NCBI RefSeq assembly: GCF_030646155.1
Contig: NZ_JAUTDN010000025.1
Span: forward strand, 18,251-82,250
DNA length: 64,000 bases
From: Conexibacter sp. CPCC 205762
GTDB lineage: Bacteria; Actinomycetota; Thermoleophilia; Solirubrobacterales; Solirubrobacteraceae
Direction: 5' to 3'
Shown: piece by piece, positions 26,093 through 35,700 of the stretch
Numbering within the stretch: position 1 is the first letter of the stretch
How the letters are laid out: every line of letters starts with the position of its first letter
Program-made: the position numbers and the translations under genes
The notes under the pieces: generated by a model
The model's database searches: none
What the model was told of the DNA's origin: nothing
What the model saw: only the letters and a program-made list of their open reading frames with translations

Positions 26093-29092
26093 GTGTCTGG
26101 ATCGCTGATCGGGCGCGTCGCCGAGCTGGAGGCGCTCGCCCGCTTCCTCGCCGCGCTCGAACAGGGCTCGGCCGCGCTCGTGCTCGACGGCGAGCCGGGC
26201 AGCGGCAAGAGCGCGCTGCTCGACGCGGCGGCGGACGCCGCCGCCAAGCGGGAGGTGCGCGTGCTGCGCTGGGAGGGGGCGACGGGCGAGCCGGCTCCGG
26301 CCGAGCGCTCGCCGGCGGCGCGGGGCGCGGGCGAGGAGCCGGGCGCGCGCGAGGAGGCGGGCGCACGCGAGAAGGCGGGCGCACGCGGGGAGCCGGGCGC
26401 GCGCGAGAAGCCAGGCACGCGCGAGCAACTGGCCGAGCCGGTGCCCTACGGCGCGCTGGCGGCGCTCGTCGCGCAGCTCGATCCCGCCCTGACGCAGGCG
26501 CTGCCGGCGCCGCAGCGCGCGGCGCTCGCGCAGGCGCTGGCCGGCGAGGCCGTCGACCAGCGGCTGATCGGGACCGCGACGCGGACCCTGATCGGCGTGC
26601 TCACGCGCGCGCGGCCGCTGGCGCTCGCGCTCGACGGCGCCGAGCGGCTCGACCGCCCCAGCGCGCTCGTGCTCGAGTTCTGCGCGCGGCGCCTCCCGGC
26701 CGGCGCCGGGCTGCTGCTGACGCGGCTGCCCGGCGGCGCGGGCGAGGGCGACCGGCTCGCGCTCGCGGCGCTGCGCGGCACCGACCACGCCGAGCGCCAC
26801 CGGCTCGGCCCGCTCGGCGCCGGCGAGCTGGAGCGACTGGTGCGCGAGCGGCTCGCGCGTCCCGGTCTGTTCGAGCCGGCGCCCGCGCGCGCGGCGCTGC
26901 GGCGGATCTGCGTCGCCGCCGCCGGCAACCCCGGCCAGGCGCTCGCGCTCGCCGCCGCATCGCCCGCCGACGCGCAGGCGACCGTCGCGGCGCCGCCGGC
27001 CGCGCTCGTGCCACCGGCGCTCGCCGACGCGCTCGACCAGCTCGACGCCGCGGCCGCCGACGCGCTGCTGGCAATCACCTCGCTGTCGCGGCCGACGTTG
27101 TCGCTGCTGCGGCGGGCGCTCGGCGCGGGCACGATCGCGACGATCGAGCGGCTGGAGCTGCGCGGGCTGATCGCGGTCGCCGGCGAGCGCGTGACGTTCG
27201 CCCAGCCGCTGCTGGCCGGCGCCGTCGACGCGTTGGCGAGCGACGCCCGCAGGCGAGCGCTGCACCGCCGCCTCGCCGCCGTCGTCGACCACCCCGAGGA
27301 GCGCGCGCGCCAGCTCGCCCACGCCGACCTGCTGCCGCAGGCGCTGCCGGCATTGCGGACGGCCGCCGCCGGCGCCGCCGCGCGCGGCGCCCCGGCGACC
27401 GCCGCCGAGCTGCTGGAGCTGGCGCTCGACCGCGGCGACAGCCCGCTGCTGCGTCTGCACGCCGCCCAGCACCACCTCGCCGCCGGCGATCCGGCGCGCG
27501 CCGAGGCGCTCGTGCTGCAGGCGCTGCCGCAGCTGGGCAGCGGCGTCGCGCGCGCCGAGGCGCTGCTGCTGCTGGCCGTGCTGCACAGCCACGGCGACAG
27601 CCATCCGCGTGCGCGCGTGCTGCTGGAGCAGGCGCGCGGCGAGGCCGGCGACGACGTCCGCCTGGCCGCCGCGATCGACCTGCGGCTGGCGGTCGTGCTC
27701 GCGAACCTCGGCCACGTCGCGGCCGCGCGCGTGCCGGCCTCCGCGGCCGCGTCGGAGGCAGAGCGGCTCGGCGACGACGGCCTGCTCGCCCAGGCGCTCG
27801 CGCTGGAGACCACGCTCGCCTTCGCGCTCGGCGCCGGCCTCGACGAACGGCGCCTGCGGTGGGCGCTGCGGCTGGAGGACGGTGGCGCGGCCGACGCAGA
27901 CCGCGGCGCGGCTGACGCAGATGCCGGCGCGCATGGCGCAGACCGCGGCGCGGCTGACGCAAACGGCGGCGCGGCCGACGCAAACCGCGGCGCGAACGCG
28001 GCCTTCGAGCTGCGGCCGTCGCTGCTGGCGGCGCAGCTGCTGCTGTGGAGCGGGCGGCTCGACGAGGCGGCCGAGCTGGCCGAGCGGGTCGCCGCCCGGC
28101 AGGAGCGCGACGGCGCCGCGCACGAGCTGGCGTGGACGAGCTTCACGCGCGCCGCGATCGCCTGCTGGCAGAGCGACCTCGACGACGCCGCGGCGATCAC
28201 CGACGACGCCGTCGGGCGGCTGCAGGCGCTCGGCACGGTCGACGCCCGCGCGCTCGCGCTGACCGCGCGCGCCCAGCTCGCCGCCCGCGCCGGCCGCGCC
28301 GAGGACGCCTGCGCCGACGCCGCCGCGGCGCTGGAGCTGTTCGCCCACAGCGGCTGGAGAACGGCCGCCTGGCGGCCGCTGCACACGCTCGGGATCGTCG
28401 CGCTCTCACGCGGGGACGCCGAGACGGCCGCCGGCTGGATCGCGGCGCCGACGCTGGCCGCGCTCGACGCCGGCCTCGCCGACCCGCTGCCGTGGGGCGG
28501 CGCGCTGTCGCACGGCGACGCGGTCGAGGCGCTCGTCGGCTGCGGCCGCCTCGCCGAGGCGCGCCGGATCGCGACGGTGCTGGAGCGGCGCGGAGCCGGT
28601 CGCGAGAGACGCTGGCCGCGCGGGATCGCGCTGCGCGCCCGCGGCCTGCTGCTGGAGGCGGCCGGCGAGCTGGCCGCCGCCGAGGACAGCCTGCAGGCGG
28701 CGCTCGACGCGCACGCCCCGCTGCCGCTGCCGCAGGAACGAGCGCGCGGGCTGCTGCTGCTCGGCCGCGTCCAGCGGCGCCGCCGCCGCGCCGCCGCGCG
28801 CGACTCGCTGGAGCGGGCGCTGGCGCTGTTCGAGGAGCAGGGAGCGCCGCTGTGGGCGCAGCAGGCGCGGACCGAGCTGGAGCGGCTCGGCCCGGCAACC
28901 CGCGCGCCCGACGAGCTGACCGACGCCGAGCGCCGGGTCGTCGAGCTGGCGGTGACCGGCATGACCAACCGCGAGGTCGCGGCCGCGCTCTTCCTCAGCC
29001 CGAAGACGGTCGAGGCGCACCTGGCGCGCGTCTACCGCAAGCTCGGGATCCGCTCGCGCGCGGAGCTGGGCTCGCGCCTGGCGGCGAGCTGA
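26093..29092 (+). CDS. LAL-type LuxR-family regulator 1
   Basis: A 999-residue MalT-like regulator: N-terminal AAA/STAND ATPase with P-loop GEPGSGKS (33-40), a long Ala-rich helical (TPR-like) sensor region, and a C-terminal LuxR helix-turn-helix (LTDAERRVVELAVTGMTNREV, then LFLSPKTVEAHLARVYRKLG) in the last 65 residues. Walker B is weak: LALALDGAERLDR has Gly where LAL proteins normally carry the second Asp. The GTG at 26093 begins the conserved domain (GSLIGRVAELEAL). Two in-frame repeat expansions lie at residues 78-111 and 599-633. The stop overlaps the next regulator's ATG by one base. Confidence 0.88.
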   Translation: MSGSLIGRVAELEALARFLAALEQGSAALVLDGEPGSGKSALLDAAADAAAKREVRVLRWEGATGEPAPAERSPAARGAGEEPGAREEAGAREKAGARGEPGAREKPGTREQLAEPVPYGALAALVAQLDPALTQALPAPQRAALAQALAGEAVDQRLIGTATRTLIGVLTRARPLALALDGAERLDRPSALVLEFCARRLPAGAGLLLTRLPGGAGEGDRLALAALRGTDHAERHRLGPLGAGELERLVRERLARPGLFEPAPARAALRRICVAAAGNPGQALALAAASPADAQATVAAPPAALVPPALADALDQLDAAAADALLAITSLSRPTLSLLRRALGAGTIATIERLELRGLIAVAGERVTFAQPLLAGAVDALASDARRRALHRRLAAVVDHPEERARQLAHADLLPQALPALRTAAAGAAARGAPATAAELLELALDRGDSPLLRLHAAQHHLAAGDPARAEALVLQALPQLGSGVARAEALLLLAVLHSHGDSHPRARVLLEQARGEAGDDVRLAAAIDLRLAVVLANLGHVAAARVPASAAASEAERLGDDGLLAQALALETTLAFALGAGLDERRLRWALRLEDGGAADADRGAADADAGAHGADRGAADANGGAADANRGANAAFELRPSLLAAQLLLWSGRLDEAAELAERVAARQERDGAAHELAWTSFTRAAIACWQSDLDDAAAITDDAVGRLQALGTVDARALALTARAQLAARAGRAEDACADAAAALELFAHSGWRTAAWRPLHTLGIVALSRGDAETAAGWIAAPTLAALDAGLADPLPWGGALSHGDAVEALVGCGRLAEARRIATVLERRGAGRERRWPRGIALRARGLLLEAAGELAAAEDSLQAALDAHAPLPLPQERARGLLLLGRVQRRRRRAAARDSLERALALFEEQGAPLWAQQARTELERLGPATRAPDELTDAERRVVELAVTGMTNREVAAALFLSPKTVEAHLARVYRKLGIRSRAELGSRLAAS
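26324..26425 (+). repeat. 18-bp tandem repeat in LAL regulator 1
   Basis: About six units of GGCGCGCGCGAGGAGGCG type code for GAREEA/GAREKA/GARGEP, placed between the P-loop strand and the next helix of the ATPase domain. Confidence 0.85.
27887..27991 (+). repeat. 21-bp heptapeptide repeat, five units (locus C)
   Basis: Five units coding A-A-D-A-D-R-G, A-A-D-A-D-A-G, A-H-G-A-D-R-G, A-A-D-A-N-G-G and A-A-D-A-N-R-G in the sensor region of LAL regulator 1. Same frame and same base pattern as loci A, B, D and E. Confidence 0.9.
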
Positions 29093-29250
29093 TGGAGCCG
29101 CTCGCGCGCGGAACCGGGCCTGCGCCCGGCAGCGAGCTGACGGCGCCGCCCGCGCGCGGAACGGGACTCAAGCCCGGCAGCGAGCCGACGGCGCCGCCCG
29201 CGCGCGGAACGGGACTCAAGCCCGCCAGCGAGCCGACGGCGCCGCCCGTG
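29092..29250 (+). repeat. 48-bp tandem repeat at the N-terminus of LAL regulator 2
   Basis: Two full and two partial 48-bp units code for PTAPPARGTGLKPGSE. They form the whole N-terminal leader of the protein, immediately after the coupled start codon. Confidence 0.85.
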
Positions 29251-32091
29251 CGCGAGCAAGAGGCGCCGCCGGCCGCCCTGGCGCCGCCCGAGCCGCTCGG
29301 CCGCGAGCGCGAGCTGGCCGCGATCGAGCGGCTGCTCGACGGCGTCGGGGCGCGCTCGGCGCTGCTGACGCTGGAGGGCGACGCGGGGCTCGGCAAGACG
29401 ACGCTCGTGCGCGCGGCGATCGCCCGCGCCCGCTCGCGCGGCCTGCACGTGCTCGCCTGCAGCGGCGCCGTCAGCGAGACGCGGCTCGCCTTCGTCGCGC
29501 TCGCCGACCTGCTCGCCGAGACCGATCCGGAGGCCGTCGCGGCACTGCCGGCACCGGCGCGGGCCGCGCTCGACGCGGCGCTGCTGCGCGACGGCGCGCC
29601 GCCCGGTCACGCCGACTGGCCGGCGCTCGCGGCCGCGGTCGGCGCGCTGCTGGAGCAGCTCGCCGCCGGGCGACCGGTGCTGCTCGCGATCGACGACGCG
29701 CACTGGCTCGACGGCTCCAGCGCGCGCGTGCTCGACCACTGCGTGCGGCGGCTCGGGCCGGGCGTCGCGGTGCTGGTCGCGCGGCGCCCGCAGCCAGGCG
29801 GCTGGAGCGCGCCGGCCGCCGGCGGCGCGACTGCCGCGCGCGAGCCGCTCGCGCCGCTCGCCGCGCCCGTGCTCGACGACCTGCTCGCGCGCAGCGCCCC
29901 GCCCCACGCCGACCGCCACCAGCTCGCGCGGATCGCCGAGCTGTCCGCCGGCAACCCCCTGTTCGCGTTGGAGCTGCTGCGGGCCCTGCCGCGACCGGCC
30001 GCCGGCCCACATCGCGGCGCGACCGGCGCAATCCGCGGCGCGACCGGCGCAATTCGCGGCGCGGCTGCCGCAGTCGACGGCGCACCCGCGGAGTTCCCAC
30101 CGACCCTGCGCGACCTCGTCGCCGCCCGCCTCGCCGGCGTCGCGCCCGCGGTCGAGGAGGTGCTGCTGGCGGCCGCCGCGCTCGCCTCCCCGACGCTGCC
30201 GACGCTGACCGCCGCGCTCGGCGTGCAGGCGCCGGACCTGGTCGCGCGGGCGGTCGCCGCCGGGCTGCTGACACGCGACGGCGTGCGGCTGTCGTTCACC
30301 CACCCGCTGCTCGCCGAGGGCGTGCTCGCACGCGCGCCCGCCGGCCGCCGCCGCGCGATCCACCGCCGCCTCGCCGCCGTCGTCGACGACGTCGAGGACC
30401 GCGCCCGCCAGCTCGCGCTCGGCGCCGTCCTGCCGGACGCGCTGCCGGCGCTGGAGCAGGCGGCGGAGCGGACGCGCGGGCGCGGCGCGCCGGCCGCCGC
30501 GGCAGAGCTGCTGGAGCTGGCGCTGGAGCTGGGCGGCGACCCGCGCATGCGCGTCGCCGCCGCCGGCCACCGGCTCGACGCCGGCGACCTCGCGCGCGCC
30601 GAGACGCTGCTGCGCGTGGCGGTCGCCTCGCCGCTCGACGACGGCACGCGCGCCCGCGCGCTGCTGCTGCTGGCCGAGCTGCGCTCGCGCGACAACAGCT
30701 TCGAGGAGGCGCTCGCGCTGCTGGACCCGGCCGGCGCCGCCGCCGCGCCCGACTCGCCGCAGCAGGTCGAGGTCGCGATCCAGCGCAGCTGGGTCCAGTA
30801 CCAGCGCGACGAGCGCGCAGCCTCCGGCGCCGCCGCCCACGCCGCCGTCGCGCTCGCCGAGCGCTGCGGCGACGACCACCTGCTCGCGACCGCGCTCGGC
30901 GCCGCCGCGCTGGTCGACTTCGCGCTCGGCAGAGGCGTCGACGAGCCGGCGCTGCGGCGGGCGCTGCAGCTCGACGATCCCGCCCGCCGCACGCCGCTGA
31001 TCTACCGCGCGCCGCTGACGGTCGCCTTCACGCTCGTGCACTCCGGCCGCCTCGACGAGGCCGCGCCGCTGTACGCGCAGCTCGCGCGCGAGCTGCGCGA
31101 GCGCGGCGAGGAGCACGACCTCGCCTGGCTGCTGACACGGCAGTCGTGGCTGGAGTGCTGGCGCGGCCGGCTCGCGGTCGCCGAGCGGATGGTCGCCGAG
31201 AGCGAGCGGCGGATGGCGCTGCTCGACAGCGACGCCGGCCGGCTGCTGGCGCTGACCGCGCGAGCGCAGGTCGACGCCTTCGCCGGCTGCGAGGCGAGCG
31301 CGCGAGCGGCCGCCGAGGAGGCGCTGACGCTGGCGCGCGCGATCGACTGGGTCGGCGCCGCCGCCTGGCAGCAGTCGACGCTCGGGGCGCTGGAGCTGTC
31401 GGCCGGCAACAGCGAGGCGGCGGCGGAGCGGCTCGCGCCGTTCGCCGCGCGCGCGCTCGCGCGCGGCCTGCCGGAGCCGGCCGCCGACGGCGTGCTCGTC
31501 CACGGCGACGCCGCCGAGGCGCTGATCCTGACCGGCCGCGTCGCCGAGGCGGAGCCGCTCGTCGCGCTGCTGGAGGCGCGCGGAGCGGCGCTGGACCGCG
31601 TCTGGGCGATCGCCGTCGGCGCCCGCTGCCGCGCGCTGATCGCCGCCTCCGAGGGCGATCTCGCGACCGCCGAGGCCGCGCTGGAGCGGGCGCTGGCCGC
31701 GCACGCACGGCTGTCGATGCCGATCGAGCGCGGCCGCACGCTGCTGGTGCTCGGCCGCGTGCAGCGGCGCGGGCGCAGACGCGGCGCGGCGCGCGCCACG
31801 CACACGCGCGCGAGCGAGCTGTTCGAGGGAGCCGGCGCGCGCATGTGGGCGGCGCAGGCGCGCGAGGAGCTGGCGGCGCTCGGACTGACCGCCGCAGCGC
31901 CGGGGCAGCTGACGGCGTCGGAGGAGCGGGTCGCGCGGCTGGCCGCCGCCGGCCTGACGAACCGCCAGGTCGCCGACCGGCTGCAGATCAGCAGAAAGAC
32001 CGTCGAGGCCCATCTCGGCCGCGCCTACCGCAAGCTCGACGTCCATTCCCGTGCCGAGCTGGGCGCGCGCGTCGCGGCCGGCGAGCTGTGA
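29092..32091 (+). CDS. LAL-type LuxR-family regulator 2
   Basis: A 999-residue regulator of the same architecture as the preceding gene: P-loop GDAGLGKT (96-103), good Walker B (LLAIDDAHWLDGSSARVLDH), helical sensor region, and C-terminal LuxR helix-turn-helix (LTASEERVARLAAAGLTNRQV, LQISRKTVEAHLGRAYRKLD). The first 54 residues are a 16-residue tandem repeat rather than conserved sequence. A heptad repeat (ATGAIRG) sits near residue 310. It starts within the stop codon of regulator 1 (TGATG), so the two are translationally coupled, and they align along their length, suggesting tandem duplication. Confidence 0.88.
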   Translation: MEPLARGTGPAPGSELTAPPARGTGLKPGSEPTAPPARGTGLKPASEPTAPPVREQEAPPAALAPPEPLGRERELAAIERLLDGVGARSALLTLEGDAGLGKTTLVRAAIARARSRGLHVLACSGAVSETRLAFVALADLLAETDPEAVAALPAPARAALDAALLRDGAPPGHADWPALAAAVGALLEQLAAGRPVLLAIDDAHWLDGSSARVLDHCVRRLGPGVAVLVARRPQPGGWSAPAAGGATAAREPLAPLAAPVLDDLLARSAPPHADRHQLARIAELSAGNPLFALELLRALPRPAAGPHRGATGAIRGATGAIRGAAAAVDGAPAEFPPTLRDLVAARLAGVAPAVEEVLLAAAALASPTLPTLTAALGVQAPDLVARAVAAGLLTRDGVRLSFTHPLLAEGVLARAPAGRRRAIHRRLAAVVDDVEDRARQLALGAVLPDALPALEQAAERTRGRGAPAAAAELLELALELGGDPRMRVAAAGHRLDAGDLARAETLLRVAVASPLDDGTRARALLLLAELRSRDNSFEEALALLDPAGAAAAPDSPQQVEVAIQRSWVQYQRDERAASGAAAHAAVALAERCGDDHLLATALGAAALVDFALGRGVDEPALRRALQLDDPARRTPLIYRAPLTVAFTLVHSGRLDEAAPLYAQLARELRERGEEHDLAWLLTRQSWLECWRGRLAVAERMVAESERRMALLDSDAGRLLALTARAQVDAFAGCEASARAAAEEALTLARAIDWVGAAAWQQSTLGALELSAGNSEAAAERLAPFAARALARGLPEPAADGVLVHGDAAEALILTGRVAEAEPLVALLEARGAALDRVWAIAVGARCRALIAASEGDLATAEAALERALAAHARLSMPIERGRTLLVLGRVQRRGRRRGAARATHTRASELFEGAGARMWAAQAREELAALGLTAAAPGQLTASEERVARLAAAGLTNRQVADRLQISRKTVEAHLGRAYRKLDVHSRAELGARVAAGEL
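30001..30081 (+). repeat. 21-bp heptapeptide repeat, three to four units (locus D)
   Basis: GCG ACC GGC GCA ATC CGC GGC and variants (A-T-G-A-I-R-G) inside the ATPase region of LAL regulator 2, in the shared frame. Confidence 0.85.
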
Positions 32092-32094
32092 CGG

Positions 32095-32577
32095 TCAGAG
32101 CGGCGCGACGACCTGCGCGCCGGACGCGGGCGCGGTCACGGGCAGGCAGCGGCGCCGCAGCAGCTCGAACGCCTCCGCGCCGTCCTTGTTGTTGAGCCGC
32201 GGCGCCTCGAAGCTGAAGGCGCGGCCGTCGTGCAGCGTCACCGTGACGCGGCGCGTGATCAGCTTGCGCGTCGCCTCGACCGCGGCGACCTCGCGATAGG
32301 AGATGGACGCGATCGGCTCCTTGCGCGGGCGTCCGCGCAGCGGGTCCGACCCGATCAGCACGAAGCTCTCCGGCAGCAGCGCCAGCCAGGTGCGACCGCG
32401 CACCGCGATCTCGTTCGCCGCGGGCTTGCGACCGAACAGCGCGATCGCGAGCAGGCCGATCCCGCCCGTGCAGACCATCACCTTCGCCTGGCCGGCGCGA
32501 GTGATCGTGGTCGCCGCGTCGACCTGCGTGTGCAGGTGCGCTGAGACGATGCGGGCGTTCTTGGCATGTCCGGCCAT
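32095..32577 (-). CDS. Hypothetical protein with one hydrophobic segment
   Basis: A 160-residue protein I do not recognise. The ATG at 32577 has GAGGAG at suitable spacing. Residues 31-48 (KVMVCTGGIGLLAIALFG) form a possible membrane or buried segment. The rest has the strand-rich look of a PH-like or bacterial PH domain (SFVLIGSDPLRGRPRKEPIASISYREVAAVEA, VTVTLHDGRAFSFEAP), an inference from hydropathy and pattern only. It is convergent with LAL regulator 2 (3 bp between stop codons) and divergent from regulator 3. Confidence 0.7.
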   Translation of the reverse strand: MAGHAKNARIVSAHLHTQVDAATTITRAGQAKVMVCTGGIGLLAIALFGRKPAANEIAVRGRTWLALLPESFVLIGSDPLRGRPRKEPIASISYREVAAVEATRKLITRRVTVTLHDGRAFSFEAPRLNNKDGAEAFELLRRRCLPVTAPASGAQVVAPL

Positions 32578-32747
32578 CGGTGCTTCTCCTCGGGTGGGGC
32601 GGGAACTGGAGGCCGGCAGCGTAGGAGCGACCGCGGGCCGTGACAGCCGGGAGCGGCCACCGGACTTTTCCCGCCGCGACCCTGTCCGTCTTCATCCGAC
32701 CCCGGAGGTTCAGGGGAGCGCCCGATGTCGTGGCACGCCGGCGGTCG

Positions 32748-32753
32748 TAGGGT
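32748..32753 (+). promoter_or_regulatory. -10 box of LAL regulator 3, leaderless start
   Basis: TAGGGT followed by 6 bases and the GTG at 32760. The same arrangement is seen before the ArsR and ABC-F genes. Confidence 0.55.
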
Positions 32754-32759
32754 CGTCAT

Positions 32760-35700
32760 GTGAGCCGTGCCACGCCCTCAGCGCCGCCCCTTCCGGCCGC
32801 GCCTCCACGCGCTCTGCTGGTCGAACGTGCCCATGAGCTGGAGGCGATCGCGGCGGCGGTCGGGCGGGTCTGCGGTGGCGGGTTCGCGGACTTCGCGGGT
32901 GGCGCGGGCTTGGCGAGTGGCTCGGGCTTCGCGGGCGGCGCGGGCGGCGTCGTGACGCTGACGGCGCCGGCCGGGCTCGGCAAGAGCGCGCTGCTGGACC
33001 ATGCGGCGGCGCTGGCGACGGCGGGCGGCTGCCAGGTCCGCCGCGCGACGCCGAGCCCGCTGGAGCGCCACTTCCCCTTCGGCGCGGTGCGGGAGCTGCT
33101 GGAGGCGCCGCTGCGCGCTGCCGAGCCGGCCGAGCGCCGCGCCCTGCTCGACGGCGCCGCCGCGCTCGCGGGCAGGCTGCTGCTGGAGGGCGCCGCGCCC
33201 GGCGCCGACGCGACGACGGCCGTCGCCCACAGCGTCGCGCGCCTGTGCGCGGGGCTGGCCGAGCGTCCGGCGCCGGGCGCGCCACCCGCCGACGCCGTCG
33301 CGCTCGCGACGGGTCCAACGCTCGCGCTCGGCGACGCAGCCCGACCCGCGCCGCTCGTGCTGCTGATCGACGACGCCCACTGGGCCGACCGCTGCTCGCT
33401 GGAGGTCCTCTGCCACCTCGCCCGCCGCGCCGCCGACATCCCGCTGCTGCTGATCGTCGCGGCCCGCGGCGACGATCCCGAGGCGCCGGCCGACCTGCTC
33501 GGCCTGCTCGCCCACGAGGCCGGCGCCGCCGCCCTCCGCCCCCAGCCGCTGTCGCTGCGCGCGGGCGTCAGGCTGCTGCGCGGCCGGCTCGCGCCCGCGG
33601 CGCCGCTCGACCTCTGCCGCCGCTGCCACGCGGCCGCCGCCGGCAACCCCTGGCTGCTGACCGAGCTGGGCCACCAGCTCGCCGAGCACGGCCCCGCCGC
33701 GCTCGACCCCGCCGAACCGCATCCCGCCGACACCCGCCTCCCCGCCGCCGACGCCCCACGCGCGGCGAGCGCGCCTCACTTCGCCGACGCCCGCCGCCCC
33801 ACCGCCGACGCCCCACGCGCGGCGAGCGCGCCTCACTTCGCCGACGCCCGCCGCCCCACCGCCGACGCCCCACGCGCGGCGAGCGCGCCTCACTTCGCCG
33901 ACGCCCGCCGCCCCACCGCCGACGCCCCACGCGCGGCGAGCGCGCCTCACTTCGCCGACGCCCGCCGCCCCACCGCCGACGCCCCACGCGCGGCGAGCGC
34001 GCCTCACTTCGCCGACGCCCGCCGCCCCACCGCGGACGCCCCACGCGCGGCGAGCGCGCCGGTGCGCGAACGGGCGCGCGCGGCCGTGCGGCGGCGGTTG
34101 GCGGCGCTGCCGCCTTCGGCGCGGCTGCTGGCGGCGGTGCTCGCGGTCGCGGGCGACGGGCTGCCGCTGACGCTCGCCGGTCGCGTCGCGGAGATCGACG
34201 GCGCGGCGCTCGGGCCTGCGCGTGACGCGCTCCTCTCCGCCGGCCTGCTGACGCCCGCCGCTGACCGGCTCGCACATGGCCTCGTCGCGACCGCGATCGC
34301 CGACGAGCTGCCGCGCAGCGAGCGCGAGCGGCTCCACCGCGCCGCCGCCGACGTGCTGCTGGCCGACGGCGCCCCGGCCGACCGCGTCGCCGGCCACCTG
34401 CTGCGGACTCGCCCGACCGGCGACAGCGTCGTCAGCACGCTGCTGCGCGGCGCCGCCGAACGCGCCTGGCGGCAGGGCGCGCCGCACACGGCGGTCGCGT
34501 ACCTGCGGCGGGCGCTGGAGGAGCGCGCTCCCGGCGACGAGCGCGCGCGGCTGCTGGCGCTGCTGGCGACCTGCAGCTTCGACGCCGGCCTGCCCGACTC
34601 CCGCGCGCGGCTGCGCGAGGCGCTGCGCGCCAGCGGCGATCGCGCCGAGCGCCACGACGTGCTGCGCCGGCTGGCGGCGCTCAGCCTCGTCGACGCCGGC
34701 GACCGCGAGCTGGAGCGCCTGCTCGCGCGCGAACAGGCCTCCGCGCGCGACGACGGCGAGCGGCTGCAGCTGGAGCTGATCGCGCTCGACGCGCTCGTCA
34801 ACGTCCCCGAGCGCCAGCCCGAACGCGCCCGCCGCCTCCGCGCCCTCGTGCCCGTCGCCGACGCCGCGCTCGCCAACGCGCCCGCCGCCGCCTCGCCCGC
34901 CGCGCTCGTCGCCGGCCCGGCGAGCGGGCGCGCGGGTGCTGCGCGGCCAGCGGCAGACACGCTCTCCCAGCGGCTGCTGCTCGCCCATCGCGCCTGGCTC
35001 GCGGTCGAGCGGGGGAGCGAGCCGGCGGAAGCGTGCGCGCGGCTGGCGCTGGCGGCGCTGGAGGGCGGCGAGCTGCGCGCCCGCGCCCGCCGCGACGGCG
35101 CCTTCCACCTCTGCGTCCGCACGCTGCTGCTGTGCGACCGGCTCGACGACGCGGCCGGCGCGATCACCTTGCTCGAAGCCGACGCGGAGGCGCTCGGATC
35201 GTCCCGCCTCCACGCCGCGGCCGCCTGGTTCGCCGCCGAGCTGGCGCTGCGCGCCGGCAAGCTGGAAGCGGCAGAACGTCAGGCGCGGCTGGTGCTGGAG
35301 CTGCTCGGCTCTCGCCCCGACGCCTTCACGCGCGGCGCGGTCGAGCTGCTGCTGCACGCGCTCACGGAGCGCGGCAGGCTCGCCGAGGGGCGTGAGCTGC
35401 TGACCGAGCATGGGCTCGACGGCGACCTCGGCGACGGGATCGGCGAGGCGGGGATCCTGCACGCCCGCGCGCGGCACGCGCTTGCCGGCGGCGAGATCGT
35501 CCGCGCCCACGCCGACGCACTCGCCGCCGGGCGGCTGCGGATCGCCCACGGCCGCGACAACCCGACCTGGTCGAGCTGGCGCTCGACGGCCGCGCTCGCG
35601 CTCGCGCAGCTCGGCCGCCGGGACGAGGCGGCCGCGCTGGCCGAGGCGGAGCTGCTGCGCGCCGAGCGCTTCGGCGCACCCGCCGCGATCCTGATCGCCG

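Noticed and set aside
33750..34062. CRISPR array
   Set aside because: Units are contiguous 57-bp copies without unique spacers and continue the open reading frame of a LuxR-type regulator.
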